NCBI GenBank assembly: GCA_019695015.1
Contig: JAIBAV010000017.1
Span: forward strand, 1 to 39,611
Source of the DNA: Chitinophagaceae bacterium
GTDB taxonomy: Bacteria; Bacteroidota; Bacteroidia; Chitinophagales; Chitinophagaceae
Direction of reading: 5' to 3'
DNA: 39,611 bases
This document shows, one piece after another, positions 32,869-39,611 of this stretch (positions are counted from its first letter, which is position 1; each line of letters starts with the position of its first letter). The notes below the pieces were generated by a model. The model was given only the letters and a program-made list of their open reading frames with translations, was not told where the DNA came from and made no database searches. A program made the translations under genes and the position numbers.

Positions 32869-34752
32869 TTATTTTACATTTACAATTAATACAGGAATAT
32901 TTAGACCATGCCTAACAGCATCAATAGTTTCTCCAAAAATGTAATCTTTTAAACCACTATGCCTGTGTGCACCCATTATTAATAGTTGAGAATTAGTATT
33001 TTGAACAATTCTTTGTATTTCTTTAACCCTATTTCTGTATCCAATTTGTGCTATAGCTAAATAGCCAAGAGATTTTAATTGATTACAGTAGTTTTCTAAA
33101 TTGTCCATATCCTTCCTTGCTTCATCATCATCTACATCACTTCCTAAATATTTTGCAGATGCACTTTCTACAATATGAATTAATATAAATACAGATTCTT
33201 TATTTCCCTGTGCTAAAGCATTAGCAATAAGTTTTTCATCTCCCTCACTAAAATCTAAAGCTATGGCAATTGTTGTAGGAGGTTGCACTATTAAATTAGT
33301 TAATTTGTTTGAGCTATTATGAATACTAGTAGATGTTTTACGAATGCGATTTGATGCAAAAGGTAAAAATGTCATCATTAAAAAAAGCCATACAAATAAA
33401 GCCGCTGAAAGTAATATTATTATTTTCCAAAATAATGCTCCACCATTTTCAAAATATTCAATACACTGGCCAATTACCATTTGAGCATTCAAAAAAATAA
33501 GTACAATTGCTATTACCCATGCTGCAATTTTGGTTACAGGCTTTATAGCAAATTCACCCATAGTTTTTTTATCGCTTACAAAATGTATTAAAGGTATTAC
33601 AGCAAAACCTAAATGAACACTTAATACAACCTGGCTTAAAACCAATAGTGCATCAACTTTTTCATCGCCATAAATTAGAATTACCAAAACAGCAGGAATA
33701 ACTGCAATAAGCCTTGTAATTAACCTTCTAAGCCATGGATTAATTCTTAACTTCAAATAACCTTCCATAACAATTTGCCCTGCTAATGTACCTGTAACAG
33801 TACTGCTTTGCCCTGCAGCAATTAATGCAATTGCAAATAAAAATGGGGCTACTGTTGTGCCCAATAATGGAGATAATAATTTATGTGCATCTTCAATTTT
33901 AGTTACATTTTGATGGCCTGTTACAAAAAAGGTAGATGCTGCTAAAACTAAAATACCTGCATTAACTAAAAAAGCTGCATTAAGTGCAATTGTACTATCT
34001 ATAATATTAAACCGAATTGCTTTTTTAATGCTAGCAGTATCGCTACCAATTTTTCTTGTTTGTACCAAAGCACTATGTAAGTATAAATTATGTGGCATTA
34101 CTGTAGCTCCAATAATACCTACTGCAATATACAAAGCCTCGTTATTTAGAGATGAAGGAATAAAACCTTTTACTAACTCTGTTGCATTTGGTTTTGCCAA
34201 AAATATTTGAATTAAAAAAGACAAGCCAATAACTATTACTAAAGCTATAATAAAAGCTTCTAATTTTCTTATTCCAAAACGTTGTAGCCATAGTAGTAAA
34301 AAAGTATCTAATACAGTAATACTTACCCCCCAAATTAAAGGCAAGCCTGTAAGTAAATATATACCTAATGCCATACCTAGTACTTCGGCTAAATCGCAAG
34401 CAGCAATAGCAATTTCGGCTAAAATGTATAAACAGAAATTGATTAGTGGAGGATAAGTTTCTCTATTAGCCTGGGCCAAATCTCTTCTTCTAACAATACC
34501 CAACCTAGCACTTAAACTTTGAAGTAATAATGCCATTAAATTGCTCATTAATAAAACCCAAATTAGTTGGTATCCAAATTTGGCTCCTCCTTGCAAATCT
34601 GTTGCCCAATTTCCTGGATCCATATAACCTACGCTAACCAAATACGCTGGGCCTACATAGGCTAAAAAACGTTTAATACCTTTTCTGGGTTGTGTAGTAT
34701 CTACAGTTTCATGTACATCGCTTAAAGAATGATGAGGATGATGGTTGGGCAT
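32869..34752 (-). CDS. Nramp-family divalent metal transporter fused to a UspA domain
   Basis: A 627-residue inner-membrane transporter. The Nramp core (about 28-465, eleven or so helices) has the metal-binding D-P-G-N at 45-48 in helix 1 and M-P-H-N in helix 6, so Mn2+/Fe2+ import with protons is expected. The C-terminal part (about 483-627) is a universal stress protein domain with the nucleotide-binding G-A-H-R-H-S-G-L pattern. Such fusions occur in Bacteroidota and may gate transport by nucleotide state. The N-terminus is His-rich (five His in the first 14 residues). A 12-base palindrome lies 36 bases upstream. Confidence 0.92.
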   Translation of the reverse strand: MPNHHPHHSLSDVHETVDTTQPRKGIKRFLAYVGPAYLVSVGYMDPGNWATDLQGGAKFGYQLIWVLLMSNLMALLLQSLSARLGIVRRRDLAQANRETYPPLINFCLYILAEIAIAACDLAEVLGMALGIYLLTGLPLIWGVSITVLDTFLLLWLQRFGIRKLEAFIIALVIVIGLSFLIQIFLAKPNATELVKGFIPSSLNNEALYIAVGIIGATVMPHNLYLHSALVQTRKIGSDTASIKKAIRFNIIDSTIALNAAFLVNAGILVLAASTFFVTGHQNVTKIEDAHKLLSPLLGTTVAPFLFAIALIAAGQSSTVTGTLAGQIVMEGYLKLRINPWLRRLITRLIAVIPAVLVILIYGDEKVDALLVLSQVVLSVHLGFAVIPLIHFVSDKKTMGEFAIKPVTKIAAWVIAIVLIFLNAQMVIGQCIEYFENGGALFWKIIILLSAALFVWLFLMMTFLPFASNRIRKTSTSIHNSSNKLTNLIVQPPTTIAIALDFSEGDEKLIANALAQGNKESVFILIHIVESASAKYLGSDVDDDEARKDMDNLENYCNQLKSLGYLAIAQIGYRNRVKEIQRIVQNTNSQLLIMGAHRHSGLKDYIFGETIDAVRHGLNIPVLIVNVK

Positions 34753-34787
34753 ATATACAACTAAAATAAAACTTTAAATTTAATTAT

Positions 34788-34799
34788 TAGTTTAAACTA
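34788..34799. promoter_or_regulatory. Candidate operator palindrome upstream of the Nramp gene
   Basis: TAGTTTAAACTA is a perfect 12-base palindrome 36 bases before the transporter start. Position suggests a binding site for a metal-responsive regulator (DtxR/MntR or Fur type), but AT-rich DNA yields such palindromes by chance. Confidence 0.3.
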
Positions 34800-34898
34800 T
34801 TTTATACTATATACAACTAGTTAAAAAAAATAAAATTACTACACTTTAAGCCACTCCAATGCTGCAATTTTTATTATGAGTGCATAAAATTAAAACAC

Positions 34899-34906
34899 TA
34901 ACTTTA
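34899..34906 (+). promoter_or_regulatory. -7 promoter element for the T9SS-cargo operon
   Basis: TAACTTTA, one mismatch to TAnnTTTG, 16 bases upstream of the first start codon; no TTG at -33. Confidence 0.35.
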
Positions 34907-34922
34907 CCCTAACATAAAAATA

Positions 34923-35516
34923 ATGTTTATGAAATCGCTGCTCATTCTTTTTATAAGCGTTTTTCTATGGAATAATATTGTTAAGGCACAACCGCCTTGC
35001 ATTAATGGTCATATTAATACAGATTTAAGTGCTTCTCTTTCTGCTGGTCTTTATTATATAGATACAGATGTGTATGTTACAAGCGATATTACTATAACCG
35101 ATGCAGAATTATTAGTAATTGGCAACGTGGTATTTTTAAGCCAAAACCTGTACAATGCCATTACCAATGAGCATAGAATATTTACTACAAGCTGCGAGAT
35201 CAGAAGTACCGAGTTTCCTGATAGCTTTGTTACTAATAACTATGTAGCTAAACCTGCCAATAAGATTATAGAAAATAATACCCTAAGTGTTTACCCCAAC
35301 CCCGTCAATAATAATGTTACAGTAAAAGGAAATGATATTGCTTATATAGAAGTATATACTATTTATGGTATAAAAGCATATAGCTCTCAACACTACAATT
35401 ATAAAGGAGCAGCAGTTATTAACCTACCATTAAAAAATTTGGCACAGGGAATGTATATACTAAAAGTATATGATAGGCAAAACAAAAGTTTAAGTCGTAA
35501 GCTGATAAAGCAATAA
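34923..35516 (+). CDS. T9SS type A sorting-domain protein, 197 residues
   Basis: A secreted protein: signal peptide to about residue 22 (ending V-K-A-Q), a short beta-rich middle (25-85, similar to adhesin or polymer-like repeats of D-x-x-V-T-S-D-I-T-I-T), and a type A T9SS tail at 121-197 (L-S-V-Y-P-N-P-V, then I-E-V-Y-T-I-Y-G, L-A-Q-G-M-Y-I-L-K-V). It should cross the outer membrane through the type IX system and be anchored or released. The cargo is small and unidentified. Start could be ATG 34923 or 34929. It is in an operon with the next gene, one base apart. Confidence 0.82.
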   Translation: MFMKSLLILFISVFLWNNIVKAQPPCINGHINTDLSASLSAGLYYIDTDVYVTSDITITDAELLVIGNVVFLSQNLYNAITNEHRIFTTSCEIRSTEFPDSFVTNNYVAKPANKIIENNTLSVYPNPVNNNVTVKGNDIAYIEVYTIYGIKAYSSQHYNYKGAAVINLPLKNLAQGMYILKVYDRQNKSLSRKLIKQ

Positions 35517-35517
35517 A

Positions 35518-36999
35518 ATGAAATATTGGGTAACGATATTATTAGTTTTACAAGGTTATATTGGCAATACCCAATATAACCTTGTACCTAATTACAGCTT
35601 TGAGGATAGTGTTGTATGTCCTAGTGATATTAATGGTGGACCATTGCCCGCCCCTTGGTACTTACCACAAAATGTACCAAATAAATTATGTTATTTTCAT
35701 TCATGTTCCACTTCATCAAATTATAGTGTGCCGAATAATGTTGGCAATACCAGTTTTCAATATGCTAAAACAGGACAAGGTTATGCAGGAGTGGATGTAT
35801 ATAATAGTCTTTCCTTTTTTGATGGTAGATATTATCTTCAAACAAAGCTTAAAAGTCTATTACAGATCGGTGGGTGTTATTATGCTGAGTTCTGGGTTTC
35901 TCTTTTAAATTATTCAAGAATTGCTACCAATAATATAGCTATGCTCGTTACAGATACAGCAATATTGGTAGATGCCAGTTATGATGCTCAATTTGGTATT
36001 GGTTTAATACCTGCTAATCCACAAATATTTAATTATGGTAATCCTGTAATTACAGATACCCTGAACTGGGTAAAAATTAGTGGTGTATTTACGGCTCAGG
36101 GTGGGGAGGAATATTTGACTATTGGTAATTTTAAAGATGATACTAATACAGACACTCTAAGAGTTAATTCAGGAGTAAATACTTATGAAAAAGCAGCCTA
36201 TTACATAGATGATATATATTTAATACCCTTAGACAGTATGTTTTTACATGCAGATGCAGGTACAGATAAAACCATAACACAGGGGGATAGTGTATATATA
36301 GGCAGCTATATAAATGGTATTAATAATATTACATGGTACAACAGCACAGGCAGCATAATAGCAACAGGCATACCCGGTATGTATGTACAACCTGCTGCAA
36401 GTACTTTTTATGTAATAGAGCAAACCGTGTGTGGGCAATACTCCAAAGACACTGTATATATTACTGTAGGTGTAGTACCGTTAGTAATTAAGAATTATGA
36501 ATTAATAATTAAGAATGAAGGAGTAGTAAATAAATGGATTACTTTGAATGAAATAAATGTTTCGCATTTGAATGTACAACGCAGCAGTAATGGTGTAGAA
36601 TTTAATACTATACAACAAACAGCAGCAAAGAATAATACTTATAATGAATACAGCATTACAGATGAGCAACCTTTAAATGGAACGAGTTATTATCGTATAG
36701 AGGCAGTAGATAAAGATGGGAAAAGGACTTATACTAAAACAGAGAAAGTGCAATCGAAAATTGAGAATGAAAAATTGAAAATTTATCCAAATCCTGCGAA
36801 AGATATTGTAAATGTTAGTTTTCCCAAAATAAAACAAGTAACTGTTGCAGTCATAATAGGAAGGAAATTGATAACTAATAACTATAATATTTTGAATAAC
36901 GTACAACTCGGTATTTCATCACTTCCTAAAGGTATATACTCCATAATAGTTGTAGATATTGGCAATAACATACAATCTAAAATAATTACGGTAGAATAA
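35518..36999 (+). CDS. T9SS type A sorting-domain surface protein, 493 residues
   Basis: Signal peptide at 1-19. The N-terminal 240 residues form a galactose-binding-like module (L-V-P-N-Y-S-F-E-D at 22-30 with following C-P, then Y-A-K-T-G-Q-G-Y-A-G, ending Y-Y-I-D-D-I-Y-L), common in Bacteroidota surface proteins. An Ig/PKD-like segment follows (about 243-320), a linker, then a second beta-domain and a type A T9SS tail (about 420-493, I-Y-P-N-P-A-K-D, L-P-K-G-I-Y-S-I). Probably a surface adhesin or glycan binder. The middle contains a short A/T-rich repeated segment. Confidence 0.83.
   Translation: MKYWVTILLVLQGYIGNTQYNLVPNYSFEDSVVCPSDINGGPLPAPWYLPQNVPNKLCYFHSCSTSSNYSVPNNVGNTSFQYAKTGQGYAGVDVYNSLSFFDGRYYLQTKLKSLLQIGGCYYAEFWVSLLNYSRIATNNIAMLVTDTAILVDASYDAQFGIGLIPANPQIFNYGNPVITDTLNWVKISGVFTAQGGEEYLTIGNFKDDTNTDTLRVNSGVNTYEKAAYYIDDIYLIPLDSMFLHADAGTDKTITQGDSVYIGSYINGINNITWYNSTGSIIATGIPGMYVQPAASTFYVIEQTVCGQYSKDTVYITVGVVPLVIKNYELIIKNEGVVNKWITLNEINVSHLNVQRSSNGVEFNTIQQTAAKNNTYNEYSITDEQPLNGTSYYRIEAVDKDGKRTYTKTEKVQSKIENEKLKIYPNPAKDIVNVSFPKIKQVTVAVIIGRKLITNNYNILNNVQLGISSLPKGIYSIIVVDIGNNIQSKIITVE
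36484..36520 (+). repeat. Short A/T-rich in-frame repeat inside the T9SS surface gene
   Basis: Two near copies of an AATTAAGAAT-type unit sit side by side and encode V-I-K-N-Y-E-L-I-I-K-N-E-G. Similar N-Y-E-L / K-N-E-type peptides are familiar as in-frame small repeats in Bacteroidota genes; a related I-E-N-E-K-L-K-I stretch occurs at 36757-36783. Confidence 0.35.
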
Positions 37000-37046
37000 A
37001 ATTCAACTTATTTATAAATTACTCTTCCTTTGCTTAAATTTATTTT

Positions 37047-37943
37047 GTGAAAAAAACTTACAGCAAATGGATTTTATTTGTAGTGCTATGTTTAATATGG
37101 GGTAGTTCTTTTATGTTAATGAAATGGGGTATGTTTGATAAAAACAACAACCCTACTCTTTCTGCTTATGATGTAGCTGCTTTAAGAATTTTGTTTGCAG
37201 GAATTGTAATGCTTCCATTTGTTCCAAGTAGTATCAAAAAAATTTCAAGTAAATATCTTGTATATGTTTTATTAAGTGGATGGTTAGGAAGTTTTTTTCC
37301 AGCATTTTTATTTTGCATTGCTGAATCTAAAATTGATGGCTCTTTGGCAGGAAGTTTAAATGCTTTAACCTCTTTGTTTGTAATTATAACAGGCTTCTTG
37401 TTTTTTAATGTAAAGAGTACTCGTAAAAAAATAATTGGTGTAATAATAGGATTATTAGGATGCACTTTAATTACAGTTGCCAATTACAGCAAACCTTTTG
37501 AATACATAGCATACAGTGGTTTTGTAATATTTGCCACCTTTATGTATGGCTTTAATATAAACCTAATTCAAAAAAAATTATCCGCATTAAATGCTTTATC
37601 TGTTGCTGCTATTAGCCTCACAGGTTTGATAATTCCTTCAGCAACTGTTTTATTTTTTTCAGGTTATTTTTCATTGCCACTTTTACAACATACTTATATA
37701 ATTAGTACCTTGTCAAGTGTAGTTTTAGGCATATTGGGTACTTCGCTTGCAACTATTTTATTTTATGTATTAATTAAAAGATCTGGTGGCTTATTTGCTT
37801 CACTGGTAACTTATGGAATTCCTTTTGTAGCAATAGGTTGGGGTTTTTATAATAATGAGTTTATTACCCATGTGCACATTATTGCTTTATTGGTTATACT
37901 TATAGGCGTTTTTATTGTAAACAAAAAACAGCCTAAATTGTAA
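37047..37943 (+). CDS. EamA/DMT-family transporter
   Basis: A 298-residue, ten-helix inner-membrane transporter of the drug/metabolite superfamily with two EamA halves (about 8-140 and 152-290); the opening W-I-L-F-V-V-L-C-L-I-W-G-S-S-F is typical. It begins with GTG. Substrate unknown (amino acids or metabolites in the family). It lies 47 bases after the T9SS operon and may be transcribed with it or alone. Confidence 0.9.
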   Translation: MKKTYSKWILFVVLCLIWGSSFMLMKWGMFDKNNNPTLSAYDVAALRILFAGIVMLPFVPSSIKKISSKYLVYVLLSGWLGSFFPAFLFCIAESKIDGSLAGSLNALTSLFVIITGFLFFNVKSTRKKIIGVIIGLLGCTLITVANYSKPFEYIAYSGFVIFATFMYGFNINLIQKKLSALNALSVAAISLTGLIIPSATVLFFSGYFSLPLLQHTYIISTLSSVVLGILGTSLATILFYVLIKRSGGLFASLVTYGIPFVAIGWGFYNNEFITHVHIIALLVILIGVFIVNKKQPKL

Positions 37944-38023
37944 TACCAGTTACCTTGTTTTATAGTTTTTTTTTACACTAAAAAAACATTCCTACTTTCG
38001 TTGTTCAACAAAAATTTTTAGCA

Positions 38024-39391
38024 ATGCAAATTTGGAAAGAATATCAAGAACAACACAAAGAAAGGTTCTTAAATGAGTTGTTGGAGTTATTAAGAATACC
38101 TAGTGTAAGTGCAAGAAGTGAACATAAAGAAGATATGATTAAGTGTGCCGAAACTGTAAAGCAAAGATTATTAGAAGCAGGTGCAGATAAAGTTGAAATT
38201 TATCCCACAGCAGGACATCCTGTAGTGTATGGAGAAAAAATTGTTGATGCAACCAAACCTACAGTTTTGGTTTATGGGCATTACGATGTTCAACCACCAG
38301 ACCCTTTAGAACTTTGGCATAGTGGGCCATTTGAACCAGTTATTAAAGATGGAAAAATTTTTGCTCGTGGAGCCTGTGATGATAAAGGACAATTTTATAT
38401 GCATGTTAAAGCATTAGAAACAATGGTTAACACCAACACTTTACCTTTAAATGTAAAATTCTTAATAGAAGGGGAAGAAGAAATTGGTAGCATGCATTTA
38501 GGCGAATTTTTGAAACAACATAAAGAGCTTTTACAATCAGATGTTATTTTAATTAGCGATACTGCTATGTTAAGCATGGAGAACCCAAGCATTGATGTTG
38601 GCGTAAGAGGCTTAACTTATATTGAAGTAGAAGTAACAGGACCAAATAGAGATTTACATAGTGGTGTGTATGGAGGTGCAGTTGCAAACCCATTAACTAT
38701 TTTAGCTAAAATGATTTCTTCTTTACACGATGAAAATAATCATATTACTATACCTGGTTTTTATGATGATGTGGTAGAAAGCAGCGAAGCTGAAAGAAAA
38801 CAATTAGCAGAAGCTCCTTATGATGAAGAAGAGTATAAAAAAGATTTAGGTGTAAAAGCATTATGGGGCGAAAAAGGATTTACAACCAATGAGAGAACTG
38901 GCATAAGACCAACATTAGAAGTAAATGGTTTATGGGGTGGCTATACAGGAGAAGGTGCAAAAACTGTTTTACCAAGTAAAGCTTTTGCTAAAATTAGTTG
39001 CCGTTTAGTACCCAACCAAACGACTGCTAAAACTGAAAAATTATTGATAGACCATTTGCATAAAATTGCACCAGACTATATTCAATTAAAAGCAAGCTTA
39101 CATCATGGTGGAGACCCATACATGACTCCTGTAAACAGTATAGAATACAAAGCTGCAGCTAAAGCAATTGAAGCAAGTTTTGGCAAAGCACCAATACCTG
39201 TTCGTGGTGGTGGTAGTATTCCAATAACTGCATTGTTTGAAAGTGTTCTTGGAGTTAAAACTGTTTTCATGGGCTTTGGATTAGATAGTGATAATTTACA
39301 TAGCCCTAACGAGAAATATGATTTGTATAATTATTATAAAGGCATTGAAACTATTCCTTTCTTTCATCAATTTTACAATGAAATGAAATAG
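38024..39391 (+). CDS. M20 family dipeptidase (CNDP2-like)
   Basis: A 455-residue cytoplasmic di-zinc peptidase. The first metal motif is H86-Y-D88 (V-Y-G-H-Y-D-V-Q-P-P), D119 is the bridging ligand (G-A-C-D-D-K-G), E152 the likely base and E153 a ligand (E-G-E-E-E-I-G-S), and D179 the next ligand (I-S-D-T-A). The lid domain (about 190-380) is present and the length fits carnosinase-type dipeptidases. It is followed by its own terminator. A possible -7 element (TACTTTCG, 37994-38001) lies 22 bases upstream. Confidence 0.93.
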   Translation: MQIWKEYQEQHKERFLNELLELLRIPSVSARSEHKEDMIKCAETVKQRLLEAGADKVEIYPTAGHPVVYGEKIVDATKPTVLVYGHYDVQPPDPLELWHSGPFEPVIKDGKIFARGACDDKGQFYMHVKALETMVNTNTLPLNVKFLIEGEEEIGSMHLGEFLKQHKELLQSDVILISDTAMLSMENPSIDVGVRGLTYIEVEVTGPNRDLHSGVYGGAVANPLTILAKMISSLHDENNHITIPGFYDDVVESSEAERKQLAEAPYDEEEYKKDLGVKALWGEKGFTTNERTGIRPTLEVNGLWGGYTGEGAKTVLPSKAFAKISCRLVPNQTTAKTEKLLIDHLHKIAPDYIQLKASLHHGGDPYMTPVNSIEYKAAAKAIEASFGKAPIPVRGGGSIPITALFESVLGVKTVFMGFGLDSDNLHSPNEKYDLYNYYKGIETIPFFHQFYNEMK

Positions 39392-39410
39392 TTTTTAATT
39401 TATAATTTTA

Positions 39411-39443
39411 AAAATCCTGATGATAACTACATCAGGATTTTTT
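39411..39443. terminator. Bidirectional terminator after the dipeptidase
   Basis: Perfect 12-base inverted repeat (arms 39411-39422 and 39430-39441, seven-base loop) with A and T tracts on both sides. Confidence 0.88.
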
Positions 39444-39504
39444 GTTGCTTGAATTTTTTCTTCTCTGTTTTTTAATTTATTCAATAGGTACATGAACCTT
39501 TTTT

Positions 39505-39611
39505 TTATTTTTTTTTAGAAGTTGAGAAAAATATTTTTAGAATTTCAGTGAAAAGTTTTTTTATTCTTTTTGATTCATGTTTATAAAATAAAATCTCATA
39601 ATCCTTTGTAG
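39505..39611 (-). CDS. Probable 3' end of a truncated minus-strand gene
   Basis: A minus-strand frame stays open from the window edge to a TAA at 39507-39505, giving 34 residues rich in Lys, Phe and Ile (D-Y-E-I-L-F-Y-K-H-E-S near the start, then a basic helical end with three terminal Lys). The amino-acid mix reads like the tail of a real protein, and the shared terminator at 39411-39443 fits a convergent gene. Too short to identify. Confidence 0.4.
   Translation of the reverse strand, partial: TKDYEILFYKHESKRIKKLFTEILKIFFSTSKKK

Noticed and set aside
1..39611. CRISPR array, insertion sequence, prophage or integrase
   Set aside because: No spaced identical repeats, no transposase or integrase genes and no terminal inverted repeats were seen.

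Overview
The window looks like an ordinary chromosomal stretch of a low-GC member of the Bacteroidota, most likely Chitinophagaceae or a close relative. The evidence is type IX secretion C-terminal tails, a fused alpha/beta 2-oxoacid dehydrogenase E1, DUF4953 metalloprotease and DUF5106-thioredoxin families, and -7 promoter elements of the form TAnnTTTG (often TAACTTTG). Gene density is high, intergenic gaps are short and there is no sign of an insertion sequence, prophage or CRISPR array.

Layout. 1-9.2 kb: a secreted zinc metalloprotease, then a convergent four-gene minus-strand set of exported proteins (regulatory-domain protein, TlpA/DUF5106 thioredoxin, two-domain parvulin isomerase, M3 oligopeptidase), which reads as an envelope protein-folding and turnover unit. 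9.3-17.7 kb: acetyl-CoA synthetase, a WG-repeat protein, an FAD monooxygenase, a membrane-anchored alpha/beta hydrolase, alanyl-tRNA synthetase and a secreted nuclease. 17.8-19.6 kb: an S4-domain protein, a TonB C-terminal-like protein and trmD in one plus-strand run, followed by a possible small RNA with a very strong terminator. 19.6-25.8 kb: a TPR membrane protein, a lipoprotein, a KdnA-like aminotransferase, rsgA, two small conserved-looking genes, a gamma-carbonic anhydrase and a CNNM/CorC-type protein.

25.8-29.7 kb is the accessory-looking part. Two minus-strand genes 11 bases apart encode a membrane protein with two degenerate TrkA-N-like Rossmann domains and a C-terminal RyR (ryanodine receptor repeat) domain, and a protein with a TIR domain carrying the NADase-type W-C-x-x-E motif followed by two further TIR/SLOG-like modules. 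I read this pair as a candidate nucleotide-signalling or immune module. Just upstream on the same strand, but with its own terminator, lies a 193-base RNA gene that folds like a class II (Leu-type) tRNA with a complete acceptor stem, D arm, anticodon arm and T arm, but with a variable region of about 118 bases. It is not a tmRNA by any feature I can see.

29.8-39.6 kb: an Lrp/AsnC regulator, the fused E1 dehydrogenase, a stand-alone T9SS tail without a signal peptide, an Nramp-UspA fusion transporter, two T9SS-targeted secreted proteins in one operon, a DMT-family transporter, an M20 dipeptidase, and what is probably the 3' end of another minus-strand gene at the right edge.
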